Assembly (NCBI GenBank): GCA_037042185.1
Contig: JAXQJY010000021.1
Span: 310,001 to 374,000 of the forward strand
Source: Sordariomycetes sp. S80-01Y
Taxonomy: Eukaryota; Ascomycota; Sordariomycetes
Length of the DNA: 64,000 nt
Direction: 5' to 3'
In this document: positions 14,501 to 28,855 of the stretch, in pieces
How positions within the stretch are numbered: the stretch's first letter is position 1
How the letters are laid out: every line of letters begins with the position of its first letter
The notes under the pieces: model-generated
Database searches by the model: none
The model's input: only the letters and a program-made list of their open reading frames with translations
Told to the model about the DNA's origin: nothing
Made by a program: the position numbers and the translations under genes

Positions 14501-15368
14501 CCGAGTCAGACAGCGAGCAAGGCGGTTTCGATGATGATTTCTCGCCAGCTGACCAGAAGGCAGCTGAGAAGAACAAGCCTGAGACCAAGTTGGACACTGC
14601 CCAGGAGCCCAAGAGCCCCGAGCCGGCTTCGTCGCCCGCGACAATCACCCAACAAACGGTCCCGGCTCCCGAGGGCAACAGGTCCAACGTGGATGATATC
14701 TTCGGCGCCGCTGGTTCTGACCCAGCGACGTCGTCGCAACCAGCACCCGCCAAAAATAACACGGCTGCAAAGGGCGCTTTTGACGACTCAGACGACGATT
14801 TTGCCGGCCTGGAAGACGCAAAGGAGGGCTCCGCGGACGATGACTTCGCCAACATCTCCCGCTCTGGCCTCGACGACTTCAACCCCGTCTTTGACAGCAG
14901 CCCCCCGCACAGCCAAGCCAAGACCGACTCGAGCGCTTTTGGCAACGAGAGCAGCTTTGACTTCATCCCCTCCAACACCTCTTCTGGGGCTCCAGCCCCC
15001 GCCAGCGGCAACCAGCAGAAGGGCGCTGAGACCCACGACTGGGACGCCATCTTCTCGGGGCTTGACTCGCCCAGCGCAGCGGCTGCTACGCCTGTGCAGC
15101 ACAACGGGTCAAGCAACCCCAACGAGCTCGCGCCCCCTGACAGCAGGCCGCCAGGCCCCGGCCGAGCCTTGACGGACAGTGGAGAGCATGATGACCCCAT
15201 CCTGAAGGACCTTATCGCCATGGGGTACAAGCGATCTGTGGCGCTCGATGCTTTGGAGAAATATGACTACAACTTGGAAAAGGTAAACCATATCCTCCTA
15301 TCCGCCCCCCCCAACATGTACTAACGACATCTCAGGCGGCCAACCACCTCGCTTCTAGCAAGTCATGA
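11563..15368 (+). CDS. EDE1: EH-domain and UBA-domain endocytic scaffold, Ede1-like
   Basis: Ede1 (Eps15-like) is an early-arriving scaffold of clathrin-mediated endocytosis. The exons are 11563-11590, 11644-11795, 11848-15282 and 15336-15368, all GT-AG, giving 1215 residues. Three EH domains are visible: about 14-95 (TPDEKRLYGQLFRQAD), 130-220 (TPDKVAQYGNLF) and 290-385 (DKAKFDQIFSDLDKGNKGYI). They are followed by a proline-rich linker, a coiled coil of about 200 residues, a long acidic Ser/Pro region with an NPF (NNPFFKR), and a C-terminal UBA (DPILKDLIAMGYKR...). The UBA is completed only by the last 11-codon exon (AANHLASSKS); reading into the last intron instead ends after 13 other residues. 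The short first exons are supported by clean consensus splice sites and a good ATG context. Confidence 0.94.
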
Positions 15369-15679
15369 GCGCACAGTATCATTGACCCTTCCATGACGGC
15401 CGTATTCTTTTTCGCTACAAGGGGACGTACAGTTGGCGAAGCAGCATCGTTCAGCATTTGACCTCCACCCATCCACCCACACACACACACTGAGATGCGA
15501 GATCTCGGGAGAAGAGGACTTGGTACTCAGTAATCTATAGTCTTTTGTATGTAGCTACGTCGTGCGCCGAGACTGGTTGATTGTGCTTTTTTTCATCATT
15601 TGGTACTCCGTAAATATAATGCCTACGCCACGCCCTTCCCGTGTCCGCGATGTGGTCGAACCAAAAAGCCTTCTCCTTT
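15369..15679. other. Convergent 3' ends of EDE1 and SEC6
   Basis: This 311-base tail-to-tail spacer contains both 3' UTRs, a short AC repeat at about 15478-15490 and T-rich and AT-rich stretches near 15585-15620 that could serve 3' end formation. No gene is seen. Confidence 0.6.
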
Positions 15680-17953
15680 CTACTTCAACTTACCCATGAT
15701 CGTCTCCGCCCCTCTCACGACATCGACCTGCGCCGCTCTCGCCTTCACGGCGTTCAGCATGCTCCGCTCAAAGTCATCCCTGCTCCTCAGAACGGCCTCG
15801 ACCCAGCTGATCTGCAGGTCCCAGTACCTGGTCTTGACCTCCTCGAAGGCGTCCGCCACAGCGTCGCGGTCCGCCGTCAGCAGCCGCAGGAACATCTCGG
15901 TGGCCCTCCACGTCTCCTTTATGCTCGCGCCGACGTCCGGGTTGGGGAGGTTGGAGAAGAAGTCGAAGGCGACCGAGATGTCGTTGAAGAGCTTGTCCTG
16001 GAAGGGGTCGGCCCTCCGGAACTTGGCGCCCTTGTTGCGCACCGACGACAGGTAGCGGATGAGGAGCTCGTCGGCGAAGATCTCGATGAAGATGTCCACC
16101 AGCGAGTGGTGGAGGACCTGCCGGTAGTCGCTGACGTACTCCTCGAAGGTGACGATCATCTGCTTCATGGCCGTGCTGGTGTACCACTTGGAGGTGAAGA
16201 AGTCCGGCATCACCGTCCTGAAGTCGACGGCAAAGATGAGATTTGCGAAGCGCGTGATGCACCAGGTGCTGAAGTCGACGTAGCCGTCCCTCAGGGTGGC
16301 GATCTCGTGGTCCGCGCGCTCGATGTAGGCGGGCGTGACGTGTGGTTCGAAGGACTGCCGGAAGGCGGTGAGGTACGCCGGGCGGTTCTCCTCTTCGTTG
16401 TCGTCGATGCACGCGATCTGGTCGTTTGCCGTAGCAACAAGCCAGTCCTGCAGGGCTTGGAAGCCTTCCAGGTCGTCCGGTGACGACGAATTTTGGTAAC
16501 GAGAGGCCTCGGACTCGAGCATCTGCTGCCACGACTGTTGGCGGTCCTGAAGGCGCACGAGCATGGCGTCTATGACTCCCTCTACCACGTCTGCTCGTTG
16601 GGAGTTGACGGCTGCGTCGACCTGTTCGCGCAGCATTCGCCATAAAGGGGCGAGGTTCTTGGTCCGGAAGTAGCCGTACTCGTCCTGATCCAAGTTTGAG
16701 CCGCCCTCGGGACCGCCGGCTGATCGCTCGGCGAAGTCCTTCTGCTCCTGCGCAAAGATACGGTCGATCCATTCGTCGAGGAACTTGATGATGAGCTGGC
16801 GGAAGTCGCGCACGAGCTCTGCTTCCCGGTTGTCGATGACGTGCGGGTTGAAGTCTTCCGGGCGATAACCCATCTTGCCCATTTTCTTGTAGTATTTTTC
16901 TGGGAAGCTGACGATGGCGAGGGTGTGCGCTGAGCTGGTATCCGGGTCGTCGACCATGTCGATGAGGAAGTCATGCATGAGCTGATGGTAGACATCCGCA
17001 TACATCTTGCCAATCTTCCACTTCTTGGGCATGAGCGGAGTCATGCCCATCTTGACGACGTTGAGGTCGTTGAAGTACCACTTCATGCTCGCCTCCAGCG
17101 ACTCGGGATCCTCGAGGAAGTCGTCCTTTGCTGATTCAAATTGTTGCTCCGCGCTCATCTTGATGGCTTGCAGGAACTTATCCTTGTAGCCTCGTACTTT
17201 TCGCGCGCCGTCTGTGATGCTCTGGAAGCGCACTGCCATCTCCTTGTGATCCTTGAGAGCTTCCTGCAGGGCCAGCACGCGCTGGTCGCTCTTCTCCTCA
17301 GCCTCCATGACTACGGCGAAGCGTACCACCAGGCCGTTGTTGTCATTGACGACAAGGTTGATGAGGTTCAGCGCCAGGATGCCCACGTGCTCATCGAACC
17401 AGTCGATTGTGTCGTCCAGCCGCGTAAAGTACTCCTCCAGCGTGGACTCGAGACTCGGATCGTCGGCTCGCTTGATCTGCTCCATGGCGTCATCACGTAT
17501 ATTTCGTAACTGCGTCAACTCGTAATGGCACGGCAGCAAGTTTGACATGTTCTCGTTGTCCTCGTCATCCTGCCTCAGCATATCCTCCACCACGCTCAGC
17601 CGCTCGTTGAAGGTCTCGAGGTTGTTCCGCATGGCCTCCACGGCGCCGAAGTTCCGATGGGCCTGCGAGACAAGATTGATGCTCGCAAAGTCCTTGATCA
17701 TGTTCTGGCTCTCGGAGCACAGCAGGTCGATCTTCATCATCTCGTCCTTGATGGCCTGCACCGTCTTCTGGCCGTCGCTCAGGCCGTTCATGCCCGACTG
17801 GGTGAGCTCGAGCTGTTCGCGGAGGCCGGTGCGCAGCTGACCGTCGACGGCGGATTTCTTTCGCGTGAACTCCATCTTGAGGGCCGGGATCTTGTCGAGG
17901 TCGTCGGGGTGCCGAAGGAGCTCGGCGAGCTTGGGGGCGGGAGAGTCGTCCAT
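15680..17953 (-). CDS. SEC6: Exocyst complex component Sec6
   Basis: Sec6 is one of eight exocyst subunits that tether secretory vesicles to the plasma membrane at growing tips and septa. The gene is one uninterrupted frame of 757 residues, the usual length of fungal Sec6. The N-terminal half is helical and coiled-coil-like (LRTGLREQLELTQSGMNGLS), and the family block SMKWYFNDLNVVKMGMTPLM is at about 290-310, followed by MPKKWKIGKMYADVYHQLMH and the C-terminal four-helix-bundle region. The start MDDSPAPKLAELL is the first ATG of the frame and precedes the first conserved segment closely. It is convergent with EDE1, with no functional link. Identity is secure from overall sequence character. 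Confidence 0.94.
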   Translation of the reverse strand: MDDSPAPKLAELLRHPDDLDKIPALKMEFTRKKSAVDGQLRTGLREQLELTQSGMNGLSDGQKTVQAIKDEMMKIDLLCSESQNMIKDFASINLVSQAHRNFGAVEAMRNNLETFNERLSVVEDMLRQDDEDNENMSNLLPCHYELTQLRNIRDDAMEQIKRADDPSLESTLEEYFTRLDDTIDWFDEHVGILALNLINLVVNDNNGLVVRFAVVMEAEEKSDQRVLALQEALKDHKEMAVRFQSITDGARKVRGYKDKFLQAIKMSAEQQFESAKDDFLEDPESLEASMKWYFNDLNVVKMGMTPLMPKKWKIGKMYADVYHQLMHDFLIDMVDDPDTSSAHTLAIVSFPEKYYKKMGKMGYRPEDFNPHVIDNREAELVRDFRQLIIKFLDEWIDRIFAQEQKDFAERSAGGPEGGSNLDQDEYGYFRTKNLAPLWRMLREQVDAAVNSQRADVVEGVIDAMLVRLQDRQQSWQQMLESEASRYQNSSSPDDLEGFQALQDWLVATANDQIACIDDNEEENRPAYLTAFRQSFEPHVTPAYIERADHEIATLRDGYVDFSTWCITRFANLIFAVDFRTVMPDFFTSKWYTSTAMKQMIVTFEEYVSDYRQVLHHSLVDIFIEIFADELLIRYLSSVRNKGAKFRRADPFQDKLFNDISVAFDFFSNLPNPDVGASIKETWRATEMFLRLLTADRDAVADAFEEVKTRYWDLQISWVEAVLRSRDDFERSMLNAVKARAAQVDVVRGAETIMGKLK

Positions 17954-22725
<4,772 letters not shown>

Positions 22726-22940
22726 AGCGAGCACCAGACAGAACAGGCTGTCCTTACCATAGTTGAACTACTGAAATTATAATGTGAACGAGTACAATAT
22801 GTTGACTCCTTGTTGGACACGATGTATCCACTTCACACATAACACTGCATTGCTGTGCACAACGCCTCACTCGGTACGCGTATAGCGAGCACGCACTGGT
22901 GCTCTGATTCAACAAGAGTACGTCTAGGCTTGAGGTATAT

Positions 22941-23850
22941 TTAGGGTAATGTAAAGCCGCCGTCTATAATTATGTTGGAGCCTGTCATGTAAGAAGAAGC
23001 GTCGCCAGCAAGAAACGTGTATACCTGCTACAGCGTCAGCAAATGGTGAATACCTAGGACTTGACAGGATAACTCACGCCCTTCAATTCGGCTGGCTGAC
23101 ACGTACGGCCGCCGGGTATCATGTCAAGCCACCGAGCCATGAGCTCCTTTGGTTGCTTGGTGATCACTACTTTACTGTCAGCACGGTAAAAGACCAACCA
23201 TACTCCGGGGACAACTGACTTTCAGTGTGCACGTAGCCCGGCGAGACGCAATTGACGCGAGCAAAGTTGGCCCACTCAACAGCCAGGCTCTTGGCGAGCA
23301 TCAGAACGCCCGCCTTGGACGAGTTGTAGGCCGCCTGCGTCTGGGGCACGTTGACGAGACCGGCGCTGACAGAGGCGGTGATGACGAGGCTACCTCGGCC
23401 CTGATTCTTGAACACTTTGCCTGCGGCTATGGCTGTCCACATAACACCATCGTAGTTGGTCTTGTTCATGAAATCCCACGTCTCCTCGTCGTATTCCAGA
23501 GACTTGACGTTCTGGCACACGCCGGCGTTGGCGACCATGATATCTAGACGACCATTCCCAAACGTCTGCACGACGTGGTTGATTGTGTCGGTAATCATCT
23601 TGCGATCGGTGACATCCGATCGGTACGCTTGAACCCTGCGGCCAGTCTTCTGGGCGACAGACTTGGCGACGGATTCAGCATCGGGGCTGCTGTGGTAGAC
23701 GAAGGCTACATCTGCGCCGGCTTCGGCAAGGGCCGTCACAACCTGTAGGCCGATTCCGCGGGAGCCTCCTGTGACGATGGCGACTTTTCCTTCGAGGGAA
23801 AAGAGGGAGAGCACTGGTCTGTCGAGGTTCTCGGGAGTGGGGAGAGGCAT
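22941..23850 (-). CDS. Short-chain dehydrogenase/reductase, xylulose/sorbose-reductase-like
   Basis: A classical SDR of 267 residues from exons 23220-23850, 23078-23166 and 22941-23024, all GT-AG. The cofactor motif TGGSRGIG is at 27-34, NAG at 108-110, catalytic S160 and Y175-x3-K179 (YNSSK), and the C-terminal family block AGDASSYMTGSNIIIDGG is restored only after splicing. The N-terminal MPLPTPENLDRPVLSLFSL resembles fungal NADPH-dependent polyol or ketose reductases (L-xylulose, sorbose, mannitol and L-xylo-3-hexulose reductases). It lies tail-to-tail with the beta-galactosidase (215 bases) and diverges from the sugar transporter, so a role as the keto-hexose reductase of the oxidoreductive galactose pathway is attractive but inferred. 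The substrate cannot be told from sequence. Confidence 0.9.
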
Positions 23851-24113
23851 TTCGAGAAGCGATCCTTAGGCCGACGACAAATGGGCATGGAAAAAGTAGT
23901 CTACATGGCAGGCGTGCCGCCTGGCCTGGGGGAAGAAGAGTACTTAACAGAAACTAGCAGAAGCTAAGGGACCGTTAGACGGCAGAACCCACGTAAAAGA
24001 TGAAGTTCTCGTGACGGCTCAGGCAACGCAAAATCGGAAGCACCATTGCGTGCCTCCCTTCAGATTCCTGACCTCGCATCATTCACGATCATACCTTTCT
24101 CTAGAAGATCGCC

Positions 24114-24144
24114 ACGAGGGTCGTAACGAGGGCCGTCACGAGGG
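24114..24144. repeat. Three ACGAGGG boxes at 12-bp spacing
   Basis: ACGAGGG occurs at 24114-24120, 24126-24132 and 24138-24144. The spacers differ in sequence while the heptamer is exact, which suggests binding sites rather than a simple tandem repeat. The periodicity (just over one helical turn) would put all copies near one face of the DNA. Confidence 0.6.
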
Positions 24145-24274
24145 AAATAGTTGGATTTATTGGACTCAAACTCCACCCTGTTCGGGCTCCTAGCTTCGAA
24201 AGTCCGAGCTCAACCCCATAGCTCGCGTCGAGGGCAGCCATGTGCGCCCAGCCATGCGCGCCCCAGAATCCGGG

Positions 24275-24290
24275 ATCCGGGGCCCCGGAT
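24275..24290. promoter_or_regulatory. 16-bp perfect palindrome upstream of transporter TATA
   Basis: ATCCGGGGCCCCGGAT reads identically on both strands and is preceded by a second partial copy (CCGGGATCCGG). The CGG half-sites are of the kind recognised by dimeric Zn2Cys6 factors. It ends directly before the TATA box at 24291-24298. Confidence 0.5.
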
Positions 24291-24298
24291 TTATAAAA
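24291..24298 (+). promoter_or_regulatory. Candidate TATA box of the sugar transporter
   Basis: TTATAAAA lies 86 bases upstream of the transporter ATG, a usual distance for a fungal gene with a short leader. Confidence 0.45.
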
Positions 24299-24384
24299 CC
24301 CAGCCAGGCGGCACCACGAGGAATTCTGCTTCTCCGCAGTGGAATAAACCAGACTGCGAGATTAGCCATATCCTCCTGTCCAAA

Positions 24385-26239
24385 ATGGGTTTCCTCACAT
24401 TCGACCAGACCAAGACCTGGATGGTGGCCGCCCACCTCCAGCAGCGGCCGCTCCTCATCGCCGTCAATGCCCTCGCGGGAATGTCGATCTTTTTCTTCGG
24501 TACGTCTCTATAGCTGCAACGGAGCTTTGCGGTGCTGACGTTCTGGCAGGTTACGACCAAGGGTTGATGGGTGGCGTTAACCAGAGCACCGACTACATCC
24601 GACGCATGGGTCTAGGCTACATGGACGAGCAAGGAAATCCCGTCATCGAGAAAACGCTTCTTCAGGGTGGAATCATGGCCATATTCTACTTTGGAACCCT
24701 CGTAGGCTGCCTCGCGGGCGGCGCTTTCGGCGACAAGTACGGTCGGATAGGCACTATCTTCCTCGGAGCCCTCTGGGCCATCTTCGGTGCTTCGCTGCAG
24801 ACTGCTGCCGAGAACCCTCCGTGGATGCTGGGAGCTCGCTTCGTCAACGGCATTGGAACAGGCATCCTTAATGGTATTGTACCGGCTTGGGCGTCGGAGC
24901 TGTCCGACTTCACGAGCAGAGGCACCTTCATCGCCATGGAGTTTACACTCAACATCTTCGGTGTCGTCGTTGCCTACTGGCTCGCGTACGGCGTGAGTTT
25001 CATCGACAACGGCGAGTCCGAGATTCGCTGGCGGTTTCCCGTCGCCTTCCAGATTCTGCCTCTGCTTTTCCTCCTTGCTGCGTGCTGGGTCTTCCCCGAA
25101 TCCCCCCGGTGGCTTGTGAAGGCAGGTCGTAACGATGAGGCGCTGTACATCCTGAAGCGTCTTCGAGGCACGGAAGACGACCGAGCCGGTGTCGCCGAGG
25201 AGGAATATGAGGGAATTCGGAGCGTCATTGAGCTCGAGAAGAGCTCAGAGGGGACATCGTACATCCACATGCTGTTCGGTTGGAAGTCGGGTCGGCTGCA
25301 CACTGGGCGAAGAGTTCAGCTGGTCATTTGGCTGCAGATCATCCAGTGCTGGACTGGTATTGCCGGAGTTACCATGTACGGCCCAAGTGAGTCCACGTAT
25401 AGTTATCAAACGGAGCTCGGAGACTGACTAACGCTCTCAGCCATCTTCCAAATTGCTGGATTCGGACCTGACAAGACACAGTGGGTAGCTGGCCTCAACA
25501 ACATATTCTACATGTTTGCTACGCTCATCTGTGTCTACACCATCGACCGCATCGGACGACGTTGGACACTATACTGGGGCTCGGTCGGCCAGGCAATCGC
25601 CATGTTCCTTGTGGGAGGTCTGTCCCGCGGGGGACTCGACGCAAGACAAGCTGGTAACGTTGGCACTGCCAATCAATGGGGAGCCGCCGCTGCGGCCATG
25701 GTCTATCTTTACACCTTTATCTTTGGAGCTACCTGGCTTACCGTCCCGTGGCTGTATCCCGCCGAGATCTTTCCGATCCAGATTCGAGCCAAGGGAAATG
25801 CTTGGGGTGTCGTGGGATGGAGCATTGGAAATGGGTAAGACGCAATAGTAAATGATTCTCCGAGACACTGCTAACCAGTCCCAGTACGCTTACACTCCTG
25901 CTCCCGTACATCGTCAGCGCCATCAACGAGAAGATGATGTACATTTTTGCGGCCGTCAACGTTCTGAGCATCCCAATCGGTGAGTGGCCCTAATCAAACT
26001 ATGTTCAACTGTAGCTCATTGAAAATATAGTCTGGGCCTTATATCCTGAGTCGAACCAGCGAACTCTCGAGGAGATGGACCTCCTCTTTGCCGCACCTAC
26101 GCCCTGGAGCTGGGATGCCGAGAAGACCTTTGCTGCGTTGAAGCAGGAGATCGAGAACAATGGTGGCCTGATCAAGAAATCTGGCCTTGACATCGAGGCC
26201 AAGGGCGCCGGTGAATTGCACCACCAGGAGAAGTCTTGA
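24385..26239 (+). CDS. MFS sugar transporter (sugar/H+ symporter type)
   Basis: A plasma-membrane sugar porter of 549 residues from exons 24385-24499, 24550-25386, 25441-25834, 25885-25979 and 26031-26239, all GT-AG. About twelve membrane segments can be traced. Family signatures are FFFGYDQGLMGGVNQS at the first helix, GDKYGRIGTIFLGA (loop 2-3), RFVNGIGTGILNGIVPAWASEL, PESPRWLVKAGRNDEA before the central loop, and PAEIFPIQIRAKGNAWG with a C-terminal YPES. This is the fungal sugar transporter family (PF00083). Next to an intracellular beta-galactosidase it could be a lactose or galactose permease, as in the lacpA-bgaD pair of Aspergillus nidulans. That substrate is inferred; hexose or pentose uptake is equally possible from sequence alone. 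Confidence 0.93.
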
Positions 26240-26690
26240 TCAGGACCGACGGTCTGATCTTGTACTGGGTATTTGCGAGGATGTGTTTAAGTTGGAGGAT
26301 AGGCATTACAAAGCAATCAGAAGTAGTGTACATAATTAATTTCAAAATGTAAAGACTCTATTCTTTCCAAAGAGTCTAATTACCTGTTGAAGCACTTTGT
26401 GACATTTTTATCACTGTAGATCCAGACAACACAGTTGTGACCACGTTTGGGAGACCATCATAACTCTCGGGATAAAGTTATTATACCGAAATATCATTCC
26501 AAAAAGACATGAAAACATAAATCCACTGGTAATATCCCAGGACTGTTCATCAAATCAGCGGAGAGTCTCCAAATCCGTCTTCGATGATTCGGCTGGGTTC
26601 TGCATGAGAAGCGAAAATTTGTTCTTTACGCAGGTCTTTCCTAACTGGACGTTACTTGAAAGTGAAAGCTATGCATGCGAAAAAAGAAGA
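26240..26690. other. Convergent 3' ends, AT-rich
   Basis: This tail-to-tail spacer between transporter and aldo-keto reductase is AT-rich and holds 3' UTR sequence such as TACATAATTAATTT near 26330. No gene is seen. Confidence 0.6.
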
Positions 26691-27825
26691 TCAATGGGTT
26701 CTGCCCTCCACTGTACCCTCAGTGCCCTCCAGGTCGCTGTACAGCCTCCACTGATAGTCCAAGCTGGGATCGTTGAACCGGGCCTTCAAGTCCAGGGTCC
26801 GGATAGCCTCCACATCCTCCGGCGCCAGCTCAAAGTCCGCCTCGACGTTCTCCTTGATCTGCCAGTCTATGGTGCTCTTCGGAATGACGGACCTGCCGCT
26901 GTTGACGCCCCACGCCAGCACGACCTGCACAGCGCTCTTCCCGTACTTGTCGCCCAGCTGCTTGAGCAGCGGCTGGTCGATGACGCGCTTCATGTGCGCC
27001 ACCTCCTTGCTCCAGCCCGTGGCGCGGTAGAAGTCGTTCATGTTGCCGAGCGGGCTGAACTGAACGACGTGGATGCCCTGCGACTTGAGCCAGGCGTTGA
27101 AGTCGCGCTGCTGGAGGTAGGGGTGAACCTCCATCTGGTGGACGGCGGGGACCTGGGGGGCGCGTCTCGTGAGAAAAGGGGGCTTGTCAAGTTTTCAATG
27201 GCGTAGTGCTTACCGTCGAGGTCTTCTCGATCAGCGTCTGGAGCTCCCCCTTGCTGAAGTTGGACACGCCGATGGACTTCACCTTTCCCGTCTTGACCAG
27301 CTCCTCCATAGCCTTCCAGGTGTCAACAAAGGTGGTCTTGCCTGCGACCATCCTCCCCTGCTCATCCCTGGGGAAGCGCTCGCTGCCCCTGGCGAACGTG
27401 CACGGATAATGCATCATGAGCAGATCCACGTAGGGAGTGTTAAGATCCGCCAAGGACGCATCGAGGGCTTTCTCTACATCCTCCGGGTGGTAGTCGTTGC
27501 ACCAAAGCTTGGTGCCGAGGAAAATATCTTCTCGTGGCACGCCACTGGCCTTCAACCCCTTGCCGACCTGTTTCTCCACGTCGTAAACCCTGGCGGTGTC
27601 GATAAGCCGGAGTCCGGCCTTGAGAGCGCGGGCAACGGCATCTTCCTGGGCGTCCGGATCCTGGAAGGTGCCGAAGCCGATGGCTGGTATCGTGTTGCCG
27701 GTGTTGAGCTTGTACTGGGTGTGCCGAGTCGCAACACCGCGGGTCTGGACTGTGCTTGTGAGGACTCGCTGGCTGATGCGACGGATCGACCTGTTCAGAC
27801 CGGTGCAGGCTCTTGAGGGGCTCAT
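26691..27825 (-). CDS. Aldo-keto reductase with mitochondrial-like leader
   Basis: An NAD(P)H-dependent aldo-keto reductase of 357 residues from exons 27215-27825 (with the splice junction near 27214) and 26691-27152. The catalytic tetrad is D76, Y81 (LIDTARVYDVE), K106 (GTKLW) and H139 (LLMMHYP); the cofactor block VIPKST-x-DWQIKENVEADFEL is near the C-terminus. These enzymes reduce aldoses or other carbonyls to alcohols. The first 38 residues (SRACTGLNRSIRRISQRV...) are basic, Ser/Thr-rich and free of acids, which looks like a mitochondrial presequence and is unusual for this mostly cytosolic family. The start chosen is the first true ATG; the frame is open two codons further. Nearness to beta-galactosidase and the sugar transporter suggests galactose or pentose reduction, which is inferred. 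Confidence 0.92.
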
Positions 27826-28855
27826 TCTCACGGTCCGAAAAGAAGAATGGTTGCTTACGCCGTTTGAAAAAGGATCTCAAAGATATCGGCCCAAGTTGAC
27901 GTTGGCGCGGGGACTTTTCACTTATAGACTGCTAAGCGACGATTTACGGGGAGCTCCCTCGGCGCGGTACGAGAATGTCTCACAAGCGACAGACGAGAAC
28001 AGACAATTCCGTTGCCTCAAATGCAGAACCCCGCATTCCCCGACATCTGCTTGTGGAGAGGCATTCCTCCAACCTCTCGGACTACTGCGAGGTTGAGGCT
28101 GCCCTCGAGACGAGGGTGCTCGCCGGGCTAAGTTGGGAAGTTCAAGAGCCGCACGCTATTTGCAACAGTCTATGACTTAAAGCTCGAACCCCAATATTGA
28201 AAAGAATCTCGAACACGTTGAGCCAACGTATATCGATATATTGGTTAGCTGTGTACTCGGGCTCGGGTGCTTGAGTTAGGAGATCAGCCACCAAAGCACC
28301 AAGGTTAAGGTCCGTATCCGACGCGTCTTCTACGACTACACGCCCATCATGACCAATTTATCACGTAGATTAATATTTCTAGCCCGAGAAGATACCGGAT
28401 TGACGGCTGTTTCGAGCTTGCTCTTGACGTCTCTACGACGTTGGAATCCAGGACCCTCCAAGTGGGCATCAGTTGCAAGCTCATGTGCACTTATGTGTTG
28501 AAATTTAGGCGCCCAATCAGCTGCCAATACTCAATTCTAAGCTCGGCGCGGTATTCTGGGAAGGGATTACATGGGGAATCCATATGACACACCACCAACA
28601 CCGAAGCCATCAGGGCTGCGGTTCACGACGGAAACGAGTACATCCATAAATGTCCATTCTTGCCTTTTGCATACTGGATAATCAATTTCCATGATGATCG
28701 ATATGTCTGAGGAACTCATTTGCTTCAAGTCCCCTGACCGTTGCACAGACTCTGCGGAAAACGTCGTGGTAGTGTGTTGAATACAGGTGGTGTTATACAA
28801 GATGCAACAAGATGAACGCCGCGCCATGCCCAAAACTACCCAATATCTACATCCC
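27826..28855. other. Spacer upstream of the aldo-keto reductase
   Basis: This 1 kb stretch holds the aldo-keto reductase promoter and the 3' UTR of the next minus-strand gene. The middle (28160-28420) is AT-rich. ORFs are short and not protein-like. Confidence 0.6.

Larger units (their letters stand above)
23851..24384. promoter_or_regulatory. Bidirectional promoter of the dehydrogenase and sugar transporter
   Basis: These 534 bases separate two divergent genes of the sugar block. They contain three ACGAGGG copies spaced exactly 12 bases apart and a perfect 16-bp palindrome abutting a TATA box on the transporter side. Shared control is inferred. Confidence 0.6.
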
